A stretch of DNA of 64,000 nucleotides, taken from NCBI GenBank assembly GCA_963740835.1, contig CAVUFH010000002.1, positions 868,001-932,000 on the forward strand, written 5' to 3'. Of the stretch, positions 24,925-34,007 are shown piece after piece (within the stretch, counting starts at the first letter, position 1; every line of letters begins with the position of its first letter). The notes beneath the pieces were generated by a model. That model searched no databases and was not told the DNA's origin. It was given only the letters and a program-made list of their open reading frames with translations. The stretch is from CAVUFH01 sp963740835 (lineage in GTDB: Bacteria > Actinomycetota > Acidimicrobiia > IMCC26256 > PALSA-610). A program made the position numbers and the translations under genes.

Positions 24925-25596
24925 TCAGACGAGCAGCCGGTACGCGTCGGCCCGGACCTCCGCCGTGAGGCGGCGGACGGCCTCCCGGGCGACTCCGTCG
25001 ACCTCCAGCGGCACCGGCGCCGAGGCCTCGATCTCGATCCGGCGGGCGGTCCGGGTCGGGATCCGCGGGTGCGGAAGGTGCGCACCGGATGCGAGCCGGC
25101 GGCGCATGGCCCGACGCTCGGACGGCCGGAGGCGGTAGGCCTGGATCTCCACCCGGCCATCGCCGGGGTGGCCCCGCGGCACGAGGTCGATGCCGTGCAA
25201 CCACTGCCCCACCGCGAGCACGACGGTCGTGCACTCGTCGTTGAACCACACCCGGTTGTCGGCGCGGATGCGCAGCTCCGTCCGGCGGGCGAAGCGGCCC
25301 AGGCGTTCCGGTGAAGTCCCGAGGACGACCATGTTCACGGCGAGGGTGCCGTCCGCGAACGCGAGTACATCCATCGGGAGCTCGGTCATCTGCTCCGGCG
25401 GGTGCGGCTCGGAGGCGGCCGCCCCCGGTTCGAGCCCGACCGCACGGGAGAGCTCCGATCCTGCTGTCGGGCGGAAACGGATCCGCGCCCCGGGCGCGCC
25501 CGCGACCGCCGCGGCGAGGGCGGCGTCGTCGCCCTGCACCTCGCAATCGGCCGGCGCGGTGGCGGGCCGGCCCCACGGCTTCCCTTTCCCGATCAT
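24925..25596 (-). CDS. diacylglycerol/sphingosine kinase C-terminal-like protein
   Basis: A 223-residue protein resembling the C-terminal lipid-binding domain of the DAGK/YegS family (DLVPRGHPGDGRVEIQAYRLRP corresponds to the region after the GGG motif). The nucleotide-binding N-terminal DAGK domain is not present, so this is probably not a kinase on its own. The start is MIGKGKPWGRP at 25596, which overlaps the helY stop by 4 bp. The family call rests on the C-terminal pattern only; it may modulate or sense lipids. Confidence 0.6.
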   Translation of the reverse strand: MIGKGKPWGRPATAPADCEVQGDDAALAAAVAGAPGARIRFRPTAGSELSRAVGLEPGAAASEPHPPEQMTELPMDVLAFADGTLAVNMVVLGTSPERLGRFARRTELRIRADNRVWFNDECTTVVLAVGQWLHGIDLVPRGHPGDGRVEIQAYRLRPSERRAMRRRLASGAHLPHPRIPTRTARRIEIEASAPVPLEVDGVAREAVRRLTAEVRADAYRLLV

Positions 25597-28220
25597 GCCG
25601 AGACGGCGACGATGCTGGAGGCGGCGATCACACCGCGGAGGCAGGCATCGGCGGCGGCTCGGGCCGCGCTTGCGGTGTCGGGATCGGGTGCGACGTCGGC
25701 CACTTGTCGCAACAGGTCGATCGTCTGCTTGACGTTGCGCACGAAATCGCCGCCGGTCATCTCCTCGTCCTCGAGGACGTCGCCGAGGTCGTCGCCCAAC
25801 GCCCAGGCGTGGATGGCCTGGGTGAAACCGGGGTCGGGGCGGCGCGTCTCCGGCAGCCGCTCGTCGCGTTCGGAGAGGCTCAGGTCCCGCCACACGTTCT
25901 CGATGCTGCGGGCGCGGCGGGCGAGCAGCGCGCTCGGCCACCGGCGCGGCGGCAAGGGCTCGTTGCCGTCCGGGCCCCGGCGCTGGTAAGTGAAGCACGA
26001 CACTGCGGCGGCGAGCGTTGGCGGGTCGAGCCCGTCGAGCAGACCCTCACGGAGCGACTCGGCCAGCACGAGGTCGCCTTCGGTGTTGAGGCGCGCGAGC
26101 AGTTCGCCCGCAGGACTGAGGCCCCACCCCTCCAGGTAGCCCCACGCTTCGAGCACGCCGAGCACGCGGTCGAACTGCCGGGCCAGGCTCTCGTTCCGGG
26201 TCGCCGAGCGACGTTCGAGGCGGGCGATCTCGCGTTCGATGCGGTCCGCCTGTGACGCGGCCCGCAGGCGATTCGCGAGCCCCGGCGAGTCGTGCAACGG
26301 GTGCCGGCCCACCGAGGCCTCGAGCGACGCGACGGGATCGAACGCGTCGTCGCCCGCCGCGGCCCGCTCGTCGACAGTGAGCCGCCGCAACGCGTCGGCC
26401 GCGGCGCGCTGGAAGGCCTGGCTCCGCGGCGCGAACGGGCGTGGGAGCTCCATCGTCGCGACCTTGCGGATCGGGCCGCGGAAATCGTGGGAGCCGAGGC
26501 GCACGAGATCGCGGCCGACGGTGAGCGCGAGCACGCGGTTGCCGCCGCGCCCCCGATCCTGCTTCAGCACGACGACCTTGCCGCCGCGGCGCGGCGCGAG
26601 CACGACGTCGCCGGGGCGGAGGGTGTCGAGTCGGGTCGCATGCGCAGTTGCGGCGGTGCGTTTCGCCGCGTCGAGGTCGGCGACGAGCCGGCGGTAGTCC
26701 CCCACGTCGCCGGCCGGGTCGTTGGCGGCCGCGTTGGCACGCGCGAGTTGCTCGCGCGCGCGTTCGAGCTGCCGCTCGAGCGACACGACGTCCCGGTCGG
26801 CGTGGTACTGCGCGAACGAGAGGTTCAGGAGGTGCCGCGCCTGCTCGGGCGGGTACCGGCGCACGAGGTTGGCGGCCATGTTGTAGGTCGGCCGGAACGA
26901 CGACGTGAGCGCATACGTGCGGCGCGACGCGAGCCCCGCCACCTGTTCGAACGCGACGAACGGGTTCCACAGCACCACGACGTAGCCGCGGTCGTCGATA
27001 CCGCGCCGGCCGGCACGCCCCGCGAGTTGCGTGTACTCCCCTGGCGTCAGGAACTCGTGGTGCTCGCCGGTGAACTTCGAGAGCTTCTCGATGACGACGG
27101 TGCGGGCCGGCATGTTGATCCCGAGTGACAGGGTCTCGGTCGCGAACACGACCTTCAGCAGCCCCGCGGCGAACGCCTCCTCGACTGCTTCCTTCATCGG
27201 CGGCACCATGCCCGCGTGGTGCGCGGCGAACCCGGCCTCGAGCCCGGCGAGCCACGAGTCGTAGCCGAGCACGTCGAGGTCGTCGTCGATGAGCGCGGCG
27301 GTGTGCCGTTCCGCGATCTTGCGTAGGTCGCGGCGTTCGGTCGAGGTGGTCAACCGCAGACCCGCGGCGACGCACTGATCGACGGCCTGGTCGCAGCCGG
27401 CGCGACTGAACACGAACACGATCGCGGGCAGCATCTGCTCGTCCCACAATCGCTCCACGACCTCGCTGCGCCAGGGCGAGTACAACCGCGGCCGTCGGCC
27501 GCGGGTGCGGGGCAACGTGCGCTGGTCGAGGCGGGCCGCGACCGGGTTCGGCGCGGACTCGCCGCTCTGGTCGGTGAACGTCGGCAGCAGGTGCAGTTGC
27601 TCGGCGGAGCGGTCGCCCACCATGTAGAGGTGCACGAGCTCGACCGGCCGGCGCTCCTCGATGATGGCTTCGGTCTCGCCCCGCACGGTCTGCATCCACG
27701 CCGCGACCTCTTCGGCATTGGACACGGTGGCCGACAGCGCGACGATGCCGATGTCGGCGGGCAGGTGGATGATCACCTCTTCCCACACCGCGCCGCGTGA
27801 CGGGTCCTGGAGGTAGTGGACCTCGTCCAGGACGACGGTGCGCAGGCCCTCGAGCGCGGGTGAACGCGCGTAGATCATGTTGCGCAGCACTTCGGTCGTC
27901 ATGACGACGATCGGCGCGTCGCCGTTGATCGAGTTGTCGCCGGTGAGGAGCCCGACCTTGTCGGCGCCGTGGGCGCGTACGAGGTCGCCGTACTTCTGGT
28001 TCGACAACGCCTTCAGTGGCGTCGTGTAGAAGGTCTTGGTTCCGGCCGCGAGCGACTTCGCGATCGCATACTCGGCGACGAGCGTCTTGCCCGAGCCCGT
28101 CGGTGCCGCGACGAGCACGGAGCGCCCGAGGTCGAGCGCGTCGAGCGCCCGGACCTGGAACGGATCGAGCGGGAAGGGAACTGCGGCCGCGAACGCCGCG
28201 CGGACGGCCGCGTCCGTCAC
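25593..28220 (-). CDS. helY: DEAD/DEVH-box RNA helicase HelY (Ski2/Mtr4-like)
   Basis: An 875-residue SF2 helicase. Walker A AAPTGSGKTLVAEYA (about residues 28-42), DEVH box DEVHYL and LSATVSNAEEVAAW are clear. A C-terminal DSHCT-type Ski2/Mtr4 helical region follows (SIENVWRDLSLSERDERLPE). Such enzymes unwind RNA for 3'-5' decay. The GTG start at 28220 matches the conserved beginning (FPLDPFQVRALDAL); any longer frame reads through the neighbouring gene. Adjacency to tatC and tatA is the same as in M. tuberculosis (Rv2092c-Rv2094c). Confidence 0.95.
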   Translation of the reverse strand: MTDAAVRAAFAAAVPFPLDPFQVRALDALDLGRSVLVAAPTGSGKTLVAEYAIAKSLAAGTKTFYTTPLKALSNQKYGDLVRAHGADKVGLLTGDNSINGDAPIVVMTTEVLRNMIYARSPALEGLRTVVLDEVHYLQDPSRGAVWEEVIIHLPADIGIVALSATVSNAEEVAAWMQTVRGETEAIIEERRPVELVHLYMVGDRSAEQLHLLPTFTDQSGESAPNPVAARLDQRTLPRTRGRRPRLYSPWRSEVVERLWDEQMLPAIVFVFSRAGCDQAVDQCVAAGLRLTTSTERRDLRKIAERHTAALIDDDLDVLGYDSWLAGLEAGFAAHHAGMVPPMKEAVEEAFAAGLLKVVFATETLSLGINMPARTVVIEKLSKFTGEHHEFLTPGEYTQLAGRAGRRGIDDRGYVVVLWNPFVAFEQVAGLASRRTYALTSSFRPTYNMAANLVRRYPPEQARHLLNLSFAQYHADRDVVSLERQLERAREQLARANAAANDPAGDVGDYRRLVADLDAAKRTAATAHATRLDTLRPGDVVLAPRRGGKVVVLKQDRGRGGNRVLALTVGRDLVRLGSHDFRGPIRKVATMELPRPFAPRSQAFQRAAADALRRLTVDERAAAGDDAFDPVASLEASVGRHPLHDSPGLANRLRAASQADRIEREIARLERRSATRNESLARQFDRVLGVLEAWGYLEGWGLSPAGELLARLNTEGDLVLAESLREGLLDGLDPPTLAAAVSCFTYQRRGPDGNEPLPPRRWPSALLARRARSIENVWRDLSLSERDERLPETRRPDPGFTQAIHAWALGDDLGDVLEDEEMTGGDFVRNVKQTIDLLRQVADVAPDPDTASAARAAADACLRGVIAASSIVAVSA

Positions 28221-28720
28221 GGCCCGCCGGTCGTCGGAGTCGTGGGCGCGACCGTTGCTCCTGGTGCCGTCGGAACCTCGGTGCTCCCGAGCGGCGCCGT
28301 CGTCTGATCCGGTGGGAGCGTCGTCGGGATGTCCTCGGGGCTCAGCGACGGCGGGGGCGGCGGCGGGTGCCGGAGCAGGCCGCCCGGCCACAGGAACCCC
28401 GCGATGACGGCCGCGAGCAGGATGAGGAAGCCGCCCACGGCCATGACGATGACGGCCCGACCGCGCCAGCGCCGCTGCCGCCGGAACGCCCACCACGCGA
28501 ACGCGAGCAGCGCGACGAGCGTGATGCCGACGAGCCAGGTCGCGCGCGGTTGGCGGTTGCCGAGCCCACCCGTGCCTTCGGTACCCGAGGGGCCGGGTCG
28601 CAGCAGCCACACCATGACCGCGGTGACGACGACCACGCCGACGGCGCCGCCGATCGCGGTGAACAGCTCGCGTCGGCTGCGGTGGCGGTGCACCGGTCGC
28701 CGGGTTCGAGACGGACTCAT
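28217..28720 (-). CDS. small membrane protein between tatC and helY
   Basis: A 167-residue protein: a basic start (MSPSRTRRPVHRHRSRR), TM segments at about 21-41, 63-80 and 89-113, and a C-terminal Pro/Thr-rich tail (PPPPPPSLSPEDIPTTLPP) that should lie outside the membrane or be disordered. No family is recognised. It overlaps tatC and helY by 4 bp each, so it belongs to the tat-helY transcript; a Tat-related accessory role is possible but not shown. Confidence 0.75.
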   Translation of the reverse strand: MSPSRTRRPVHRHRSRRELFTAIGGAVGVVVVTAVMVWLLRPGPSGTEGTGGLGNRQPRATWLVGITLVALLAFAWWAFRRQRRWRGRAVIVMAVGGFLILLAAVIAGFLWPGGLLRHPPPPPPSLSPEDIPTTLPPDQTTAPLGSTEVPTAPGATVAPTTPTTGGP

Positions 28721-29472
28721 CGTTTCAACACCCGCCCGATCAGGATCGCCGCCTCGTAGAAGACGTACAACGGCACGGCCATCAAGAATAGGGAGAAGGG
28801 GTCCTGGCTCGGGGTGATGACCGCCGCGAACACGACGATCCCGAGGATCGCCCAGCGGCGCGCGTGCCGCAGTTGCCGCGTGTTCACCACGCCGACGAGC
28901 AACAAGAAGACGAGGAGCACGGGGAACTCGAACGCGACCCCGAACGCCAGGAACATCAACATGATCAGCGTCAGGTACTTGTCGGCCGTGATGAACGGCT
29001 GGATCTGACCGCCGACCGATCCGACGAGCAGGAACTCGAGCGCCTTGCTGACCGTGAACCAGGCCACGAAGCAACCGGCGACGAACAGCACGAGGACGGC
29101 GATGATGAACGGGATCGCGTACTTGCGCTCGTTCGGGTTGAGCGCGGGCACGATGAAGCGCCACAGCTCCCACATCACGACGGGCAGCGCGAGCACCAAT
29201 CCGCCGTAGCCGGCGATCTTCAGCCGAACGAGGAACGGTGCGAGCGGATCGGTCGCGATGAGGTCGCATCCGTCCTTGCCGCAACCGTTGCGACCCGCGG
29301 TCACGTCGCGGTACGGACCCTCCAGGAAGTGGAGCACCTCCGGGAACAGGATGAACATCACGACGGCCCCGACCCCGACCGCGATCGCGCAGATGAAGAC
29401 GCGGTGGCGGAGTTCGCCGAGGTGTTCGATCAGGGTCATCTGGCCGTCTGGAGTACGGCCTTTGTCCGCCAC
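28717..29472 (-). CDS. tatC: Sec-independent protein translocase TatC
   Basis: A 251-residue six-TM protein that recognises twin-arginine signal peptides. The family hallmarks are MTLIEHLGELRHRVFIC (residues 12-28), a C-terminal TM with FAAVITPSQDP, and EFPVLLVFLLLVG. A cysteine-containing periplasmic loop (RNGCGKDGCDL) is inserted after TM1, as in other actinobacterial TatC. It overlaps the downstream gene by 4 bp and lies 15 bp from tatA. Confidence 0.96.
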   Translation of the reverse strand: MADKGRTPDGQMTLIEHLGELRHRVFICAIAVGVGAVVMFILFPEVLHFLEGPYRDVTAGRNGCGKDGCDLIATDPLAPFLVRLKIAGYGGLVLALPVVMWELWRFIVPALNPNERKYAIPFIIAVLVLFVAGCFVAWFTVSKALEFLLVGSVGGQIQPFITADKYLTLIMLMFLAFGVAFEFPVLLVFLLLVGVVNTRQLRHARRWAILGIVVFAAVITPSQDPFSLFLMAVPLYVFYEAAILIGRVLKR

Positions 29473-29487
29473 GCGAGCGAGGCCCGG

Positions 29488-29856
29488 TTACCGGAACGAT
29501 CCTGCGGGGCCCTCGAAGCCGGGATCGGGCTTCGACGGCGGGTCACCGTGGTCGGGCTCGTCCGTGTCACGGTCGGGAGCATCGGCGGCCGGCGCCGGAC
29601 CGGTCGTCGGCGCGTCGAGCGCCGAGGCGGAGACCTCGCCGGGCGTTGCCGACACCGGCTTGATCGCCTTCGCGTCGTAGCTCGGCGCGTCCTCTTGCAT
29701 GACCGACTGGAGCTCGCTCTTCACCGAGTCCTGCATCTTGCGCAGTTCGCGCATGGCGCCGCCGACCTGTCGGCCGATTTCCGGTAGCCGGTGCGGTCCG
29801 AAGACGAGCAGGGCCACGACCAGGATGACGAGGATCTCAGGGGCGCCGAGGTTCAT
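29488..29856 (-). CDS. tatA: twin-arginine translocase TatA/TatB-family protein
   Basis: A 122-residue protein with one N-terminal TM (LGAPEILVILVVALLVFGP), the FGPHRLPEIGR hinge and an amphipathic helix (VGGAMRELRKMQDSVKSEL). The acidic, Pro-rich tail is longer than in a minimal TatA, so it could act as TatA or TatB; no other Tat component is in the window. It forms the channel with TatC. The start is the ATG directly before NLGAPEI. Confidence 0.92.
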   Translation of the reverse strand: MNLGAPEILVILVVALLVFGPHRLPEIGRQVGGAMRELRKMQDSVKSELQSVMQEDAPSYDAKAIKPVSATPGEVSASALDAPTTGPAPAADAPDRDTDEPDHGDPPSKPDPGFEGPAGSFR

Positions 29857-29922
29857 GTGCGATCCGAGCTCTTGCTCGCTCGAATCGTACCGGCGGGAGC
29901 CCGCCGCGCCGCGACGGGGGCG

Positions 29923-30114
29923 TCAGGACTCGATCCGACGGGCGCGGAGCTCGTCGGTGGACGTGCGCACCCGCACGAGGGCCGGCCGCAGTTCCCGGCC
30001 GAAGTCGTCGAGGACCTGCAGCGCACGCGGGATCTCGCGGCTCGCGCGCCCGATGGCGAAGAAGACGCCGATCGCGCCGGCGGCGACGACGGCGATGACG
30101 AGCAACCAGATCAC
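29923..30114 (-). CDS. small membrane protein, 63 residues
   Basis: One N-terminal TM segment (residues 2-23) and a charged cytoplasmic helix (RALQVLDDFGRELRPALVRV). It overlaps the upstream zinc-ribbon gene by 4 bp. No family is recognised; the length and single TM suggest a small membrane-anchored partner. The start is a GTG at 30114. Confidence 0.6.
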   Translation of the reverse strand: MIWLLVIAVVAAGAIGVFFAIGRASREIPRALQVLDDFGRELRPALVRVRTSTDELRARRIES

Positions 30115-30476
30115 GCAGGTGACCCTAGCGCGCCCGGAGGTTCCGCCAACCCGCGGACATCGTCGGTGAGCTGGGCGAACCAGGTGTCGGTCTGCAAGAG
30201 GAGGTGGAAGTCGAGGAGATCGTCAGGCCGCAGCGGCGCACCGACGCGCGGCTCGGCGAGCTCGGCCGGCAGCCGCCAAACCTGCATGCGCACTCCACTC
30301 GACACGAGGAGGTCGACGATGCGCCGCGTCGCGTCCTTCGCCACCGCCCGCAGGCACTCCGGACACTGGAAGCAGTACGAACCCCGCTCGTCGTCGGCGC
30401 ACACTCGTACGGTGAGATCGTCGGCAGTCAGCTGCACGTCTCCACAACTCGGGCAGTTGGCCCTGATCGTCGTCAC
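30111..30476 (-). CDS. zinc-ribbon protein of unknown function
   Basis: A 121-residue protein with two CxxC knuckles (CPSCGDVQL and CFQCPECL, residues about 8-42) and then a helical part with DDLLDFHLLLQTDTWF. This kind of small zinc-ribbon protein is common in Actinomycetota near tat genes. The start is GTG 30474-30476. The 133 bp upstream separate it from the divergent GDPD gene; no clear promoter is seen. Confidence 0.7.
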   Translation of the reverse strand: MTTIRANCPSCGDVQLTADDLTVRVCADDERGSYCFQCPECLRAVAKDATRRIVDLLVSSGVRMQVWRLPAELAEPRVGAPLRPDDLLDFHLLLQTDTWFAQLTDDVRGLAEPPGALGSPA

Positions 30477-30609
30477 CGCTCACCGGTCCCTGTCTGTCGT
30501 TTCTCCGCCCGCCCGCCGTTTCCGGTGGGCTGCCATACCCTTCGGCAGCCGCTCTCCCCCCCTTGAGAATCCGAGCGCCCGACGTCCATGGCACGATGAC
30601 CGCCGATTC

Positions 30610-31318
30610 ATGACCGTCATTACGTTTGCCCACCGCGGTGCACAGAAGGAAGCACCGGAGAACTCGCTCCCCGCGTTCCGCCGGGCGCTCGAGCTCGGCG
30701 CGACCGGCCTCGAGACCGACGTGTGGCTGAGCGCCGACGGCGAGGTCGTCTGCACCCACGACGCCACGCTGCGCACCGGATTCCGCCGGCACCGCATCGG
30801 GAGCACGTCCGCGGCGACCTTGGCCGGGCTCGGTGTGCCCCGCCTCGCCGACGTCTACGCAGAGCTCGGCACCGAGTACGAACTGTCGGTGGACGTGAAG
30901 GAGCATGCCGCGGCGCGAGCCCTGGTGGACGTGGCCCGGCAATACGACGGCCGGGAGCGGCTCTGGGTGTGCTCGCCCAACCTGTCGGAGCTCGGCGCGC
31001 TGCGGGACGACCGTGCGGTGAAGCTCGTGCACTCGACGAGCAAGCGGTCGATCGCGGTGCCGCTGGAACGGCACGCGCACGACCTGGCGGAGCTGGGCAT
31101 CGACGCGATCAACCTTCACCACACGGAATGGACCGCCGGCATCGTCTCGCTGTTCCACCGTTTCGGGCTGCGCTGCTTCGCCTGGGATACACAGGAAACG
31201 CGGCAACATCCGCGCGGTGCTGAAGATGGACATCGACGCCGTCTACTGCGACCGCCCCGACCGCATGGTCGCCGTTGTGGGCGAATGGACAGAGGCGGGA
31301 TCCGGATCGGACGAATGA
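30610..31318 (+). pseudogene. glycerophosphodiester phosphodiesterase (GDPD), frameshifted near the 3' end
   Basis: GDPD hydrolyses deacylated phospholipids to glycerol-3-phosphate and an alcohol. The catalytic set is visible: FAHRGAQKEAPENS, LETDVW and VCTHDATL. The frame from ATG 30610 breaks near 31201; beyond it the conserved end (RNIRAVLKMDIDAVYCDRPD) continues in the next frame to a TGA at 31316-31318. The total of 709 nt is one base over 236 codons, so a 1-bp insertion is implied (GCGG near 31200). Lone gene on the + strand within a minus-strand region. Confidence 0.8.
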
Positions 31319-31454
31319 CGCGCCGCGAGGGCCCCCCGATGTCGAACGACGCTGCGATCAGCGGAGGAGACGGAGTGGCGGAGCCGGGAGTGAGAACCGA
31401 TCGCCTGTGTCGACCGACCGAGCAGGCGGAGCCCGGAGTCGACCAGTAGTCGCG

Positions 31455-32051
31455 CTACATGAAGCCGATCTTGTTCAAGGGCCACATCTTGAAGAACACG
31501 CGCCCGACGATGTCGCCTTCTGGTATTGCGCCGAAACATCGGGAGTCCTTGGACGCGGTGCGGTTGTCACCCATCATCCAGTAGTGCTTCGCGGGCACGG
31601 TGACCTGCGCGTCGACCCCGCACGATTGCGTCGTGACGGTGCCGTCCGGGAGGTAGCTCTCGTCGAGTTGCTTGCCATTGACCCACACCGCACCGTTGCG
31701 GAACTCGATCGTGTCGCCGGGCAGCCCGACGACGCGCTTCACGAGGTCCTTGATGTTGTCTTCCTGGCCGGGCGGCGCCTTGAACACGACGATGTCGCCG
31801 CGGTGCACGTCATGCAGCTTGTACGAGAGCTTGTTGACGAGGACCCGGTCGTTCTTCTGCAGCGTCGGAACCATCGACTCCGACGGGATGTAGAACGCCT
31901 GGAAGAGGAACGCTTTGATGAGCAGCGCGAGGGCGAGCGCGGCCGCGATCAGGATCAGCCACTCGATGATCTGGCGAGTCCCGCTCCGCTTGCGCGGCGG
32001 CGGCCCATCGGCGTCATCGGCGGCCGGCGCCTCGGCGGTCGGTTGAGTCAC
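31455..32051 (-). CDS. lepB: signal peptidase I
   Basis: A 198-residue type I signal peptidase that cleaves Sec and Tat signal peptides at the outer face of the membrane. One TM at about residues 27-46 follows a Pro/Ala/Asp-rich start. The catalytic Ser is in PSESMVPTL (S59) and Lys in VKRVVGLPGD (K105); GDNRTASKDSRCFG is the box E region. The GTG start at 32051 lies inside a 15-bp palindrome. It lies close to pafC and may be co-transcribed; export-related tat genes are 2 kb downstream. Confidence 0.95.
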   Translation of the reverse strand: MTQPTAEAPAADDADGPPPRKRSGTRQIIEWLILIAAALALALLIKAFLFQAFYIPSESMVPTLQKNDRVLVNKLSYKLHDVHRGDIVVFKAPPGQEDNIKDLVKRVVGLPGDTIEFRNGAVWVNGKQLDESYLPDGTVTTQSCGVDAQVTVPAKHYWMMGDNRTASKDSRCFGAIPEGDIVGRVFFKMWPLNKIGFM

Positions 32052-32056
32052 TCAAC
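32042..32056. promoter_or_regulatory. 15-bp perfect palindrome at the lepB start (operator candidate)
   Basis: GTTGAGT-C-ACTCAAC covers the GTG start codon of lepB (rc of 32049-32051) and its first codons. It could be an operator or simply a hairpin that tunes translation. Confidence 0.45.
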
Positions 32057-32064
32057 ACATCCTC

Positions 32065-33063
32065 TCACGCGCGTTCCGACGCGCTCGTACCCGATGGTTC
32101 GCCGCGAGCACCGGAATCGCCTGCGGGTACTTCGGTGTAGCGGGCGAGGACCCGGCGCGCGACCGCGGCTCCGGCCGCGCGGAGCGCGGGCGGGTCGACG
32201 ACCTCGGCTTCCGGGCCGAGGCGGAGGAGCAACCGGTCGAGCCAGGCCGGCTCGCTCACGGTGAGCGCGACGTCGAGGGTCCCGTCGGGCCGTTCTGTCA
32301 CGGACTGCGTCGGATACGCCTCCGGCACCCACGCCGCGGTCGGCGCCAGCCGTAACGTCACCTTTGGATCGCTCGACGCGGGGTTGTAGACCTCGCCCGA
32401 CTCGAAGCCGGTCGGCTCCGGTTCGAAGTGCTCGCCAGTGGCGCGCAGACCGCGGATGCGATCGACGCGGAACATGCGCTCGTCGTCGGCACGATGACAG
32501 AACCCGCCGACGTACCAGGCGCCGAGCGCGAAGAAGACGACGCCCGGGTCGACCCGCCGGGTCGTGAGCTCGTCGCGGCCGGCCGACCAGTAATCGATCT
32601 CCAGCCGTTCGTGGTGCGCGACCGCGTCGCGCACGACGTCGAGATGCGCGGGCGCGCCGACGTCGACGACGAGGTCCGGGAGGTCGAGCGCGGCTTCGAG
32701 CTTGGCCAGCGCGGTCGCGAGCGGGCCATCGGGATCCGAGCCCGGTACCGCAAGGAGCGCGCGGCCCGCGGCGAGCAACGCGAGACCTTCGGCGGGTGTG
32801 AGCCGCAACGGCCGCCGGAAGTAGTCGGCCAGCAGAATCGTCACCCCACCGTCCGGATCTTCGATGACATCGAGGTAGTCGCCCGGCGAGTACGGGGGTA
32901 CACCGATCATCAGCACCAGCCCGAGGTCCTCGTCGAGTTGGTCGATCGTGATGCCGAACCGCTGCGCGATGTCGGCCTTGGCGGTTCCCGGGTGCGCCAC
33001 GATCCACGGCACCAGCGCGAGGATGCGTTGCACCTCCGCGCCGGCAAGCGGTCTCGGGCTCAT
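32065..33063 (-). CDS. pafC: WYL-domain transcriptional regulator PafC
   Basis: A 332-residue regulator: an N-terminal winged helix (LALVPWIVAHPGTAKADIAQRF, near residues 11-32) and a WYL domain (FFALGAWYVGGFCHRADDERMFRVDR) with a C-terminal WCX domain. PafBC is known in mycobacteria as the RecA-independent DNA-damage activator. The start (MSPRPLAGAEV) overlaps pafB by 4 bp, so the two are a coupled pair. Pairing with pafB and pafA is conserved in Actinomycetota. Confidence 0.93.
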   Translation of the reverse strand: MSPRPLAGAEVQRILALVPWIVAHPGTAKADIAQRFGITIDQLDEDLGLVLMIGVPPYSPGDYLDVIEDPDGGVTILLADYFRRPLRLTPAEGLALLAAGRALLAVPGSDPDGPLATALAKLEAALDLPDLVVDVGAPAHLDVVRDAVAHHERLEIDYWSAGRDELTTRRVDPGVVFFALGAWYVGGFCHRADDERMFRVDRIRGLRATGEHFEPEPTGFESGEVYNPASSDPKVTLRLAPTAAWVPEAYPTQSVTERPDGTLDVALTVSEPAWLDRLLLRLGPEAEVVDPPALRAAGAAVARRVLARYTEVPAGDSGARGEPSGTSASERA

Positions 33064-33995
33064 GCCGGCGCCCGTCTCGCGAGCTGCTCGAGCCACGAGA
33101 CGATGTCGGCGCGGATCTCGGGCGGGGCCACTACCTCGGCGTGGTCGACGAGCCCGAGCACGAACGACCGGAACGCGGGGCGGTTCGTGATCGTCAACTC
33201 GACGTCGACGGTGCCGTCGTCACCTGGGGTCACCGTCGCGTCGTCGCGCAGCTCCCCGAGCGCGCCGGATGCGTTCGCGGCGTCGACGCGCAGCCGTACG
33301 GTGACTGGATCGTCGTCACCGAGCATCCACGGACGGTCCTCGATGTGGTCGTCCGGACGGAAGTCGTCCGGGGCGGAGAACGCGTCGGCTGCGCCGACGA
33401 TCACGTCACCGTCGATGCGGTCGGCGCGAAAGGCTCGGATCGCGCCGCGGTCGCGGTCCCAGCCGACGACGTACCACTGGCCTCGCTTGGACGAGAGCCC
33501 CCACGGCTCGACGGTGCGCGGATTGCCGCGGTGGGTGAACGTGACGACGGCTCGGGCGCGGAAGGCTTCGAACAGCGCCGCGAGCGCAGGGACGAGCGGG
33601 AGCGACGCGATCGGTGTGGCGGCATCCGCGCTCGACCCGCCGAGCTTCATGAGCGCGCCTTCACCGAGTTGGTTGCCGAGCGAGACCGCGCTCACCGCGA
33701 CCCGTAGCGCCGCACTCTCCTCGGTGTCCAGGTCGAGGTCCGGCAGGTAGTAGTCGTCCGGCTTGACGAGGTAGCCGATCTCGCCCGCGTCGCCGATCAT
33801 CTCGGTCGTGATCGGCACGCCCATGCCGCGCAGGACTTCCTTGTCGCGTTCGAACGCGCGGCGGTTCGCCGAGAGCTGGGGCGGGTAGCCGCTGACCTCA
33901 CGCACGATGTCGTCCCGCGTCAACGCAACGCGCGTGTCCAACAGCAGCGCGAGCAGGTTCAGGACGCGTTCGACGCGACCGGGAGCGTCGGGCAT
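33060..33995 (-). CDS. pafB: WYL-domain transcriptional regulator PafB
   Basis: A 311-residue protein with the same layout as PafC: HTH (LTRDDIVREVSGYPPQL, about residues 25-41), WYL domain (WGLSSKRGQWYVVGWDRDRGAIRAF) and WCX C-terminal domain. The start (MPDAPGRVERV) is supported by TAGCAT 6 nt upstream on this strand, a leaderless promoter. It forms the heterodimeric regulator with PafC. Despite the name, neither protein is a component of the proteasome. Confidence 0.93.
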   Translation of the reverse strand: MPDAPGRVERVLNLLALLLDTRVALTRDDIVREVSGYPPQLSANRRAFERDKEVLRGMGVPITTEMIGDAGEIGYLVKPDDYYLPDLDLDTEESAALRVAVSAVSLGNQLGEGALMKLGGSSADAATPIASLPLVPALAALFEAFRARAVVTFTHRGNPRTVEPWGLSSKRGQWYVVGWDRDRGAIRAFRADRIDGDVIVGAADAFSAPDDFRPDDHIEDRPWMLGDDDPVTVRLRVDAANASGALGELRDDATVTPGDDGTVDVELTITNRPAFRSFVLGLVDHAEVVAPPEIRADIVSWLEQLARRAPA

Positions 33996-34001
33996 GGGCG
34001 C

Positions 34002-34007
34002 ATGCTA
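34002..34007 (-). promoter_or_regulatory. -10 box for pafB (leaderless)
   Basis: TAGCAT on the - strand, 6 nt before ATG 33995. It overlaps the stop codon of the upstream DUF3866 gene, so the regulators can be transcribed separately from pafA. Confidence 0.5.

Noticed and set aside
28717..29472. Cysteine-rich loop of TatC (RNGCGKDGCDL) as a novel insertion
   Set aside because: A longer loop after TM1 is common in actinobacterial TatC, so I do not count it as unusual.
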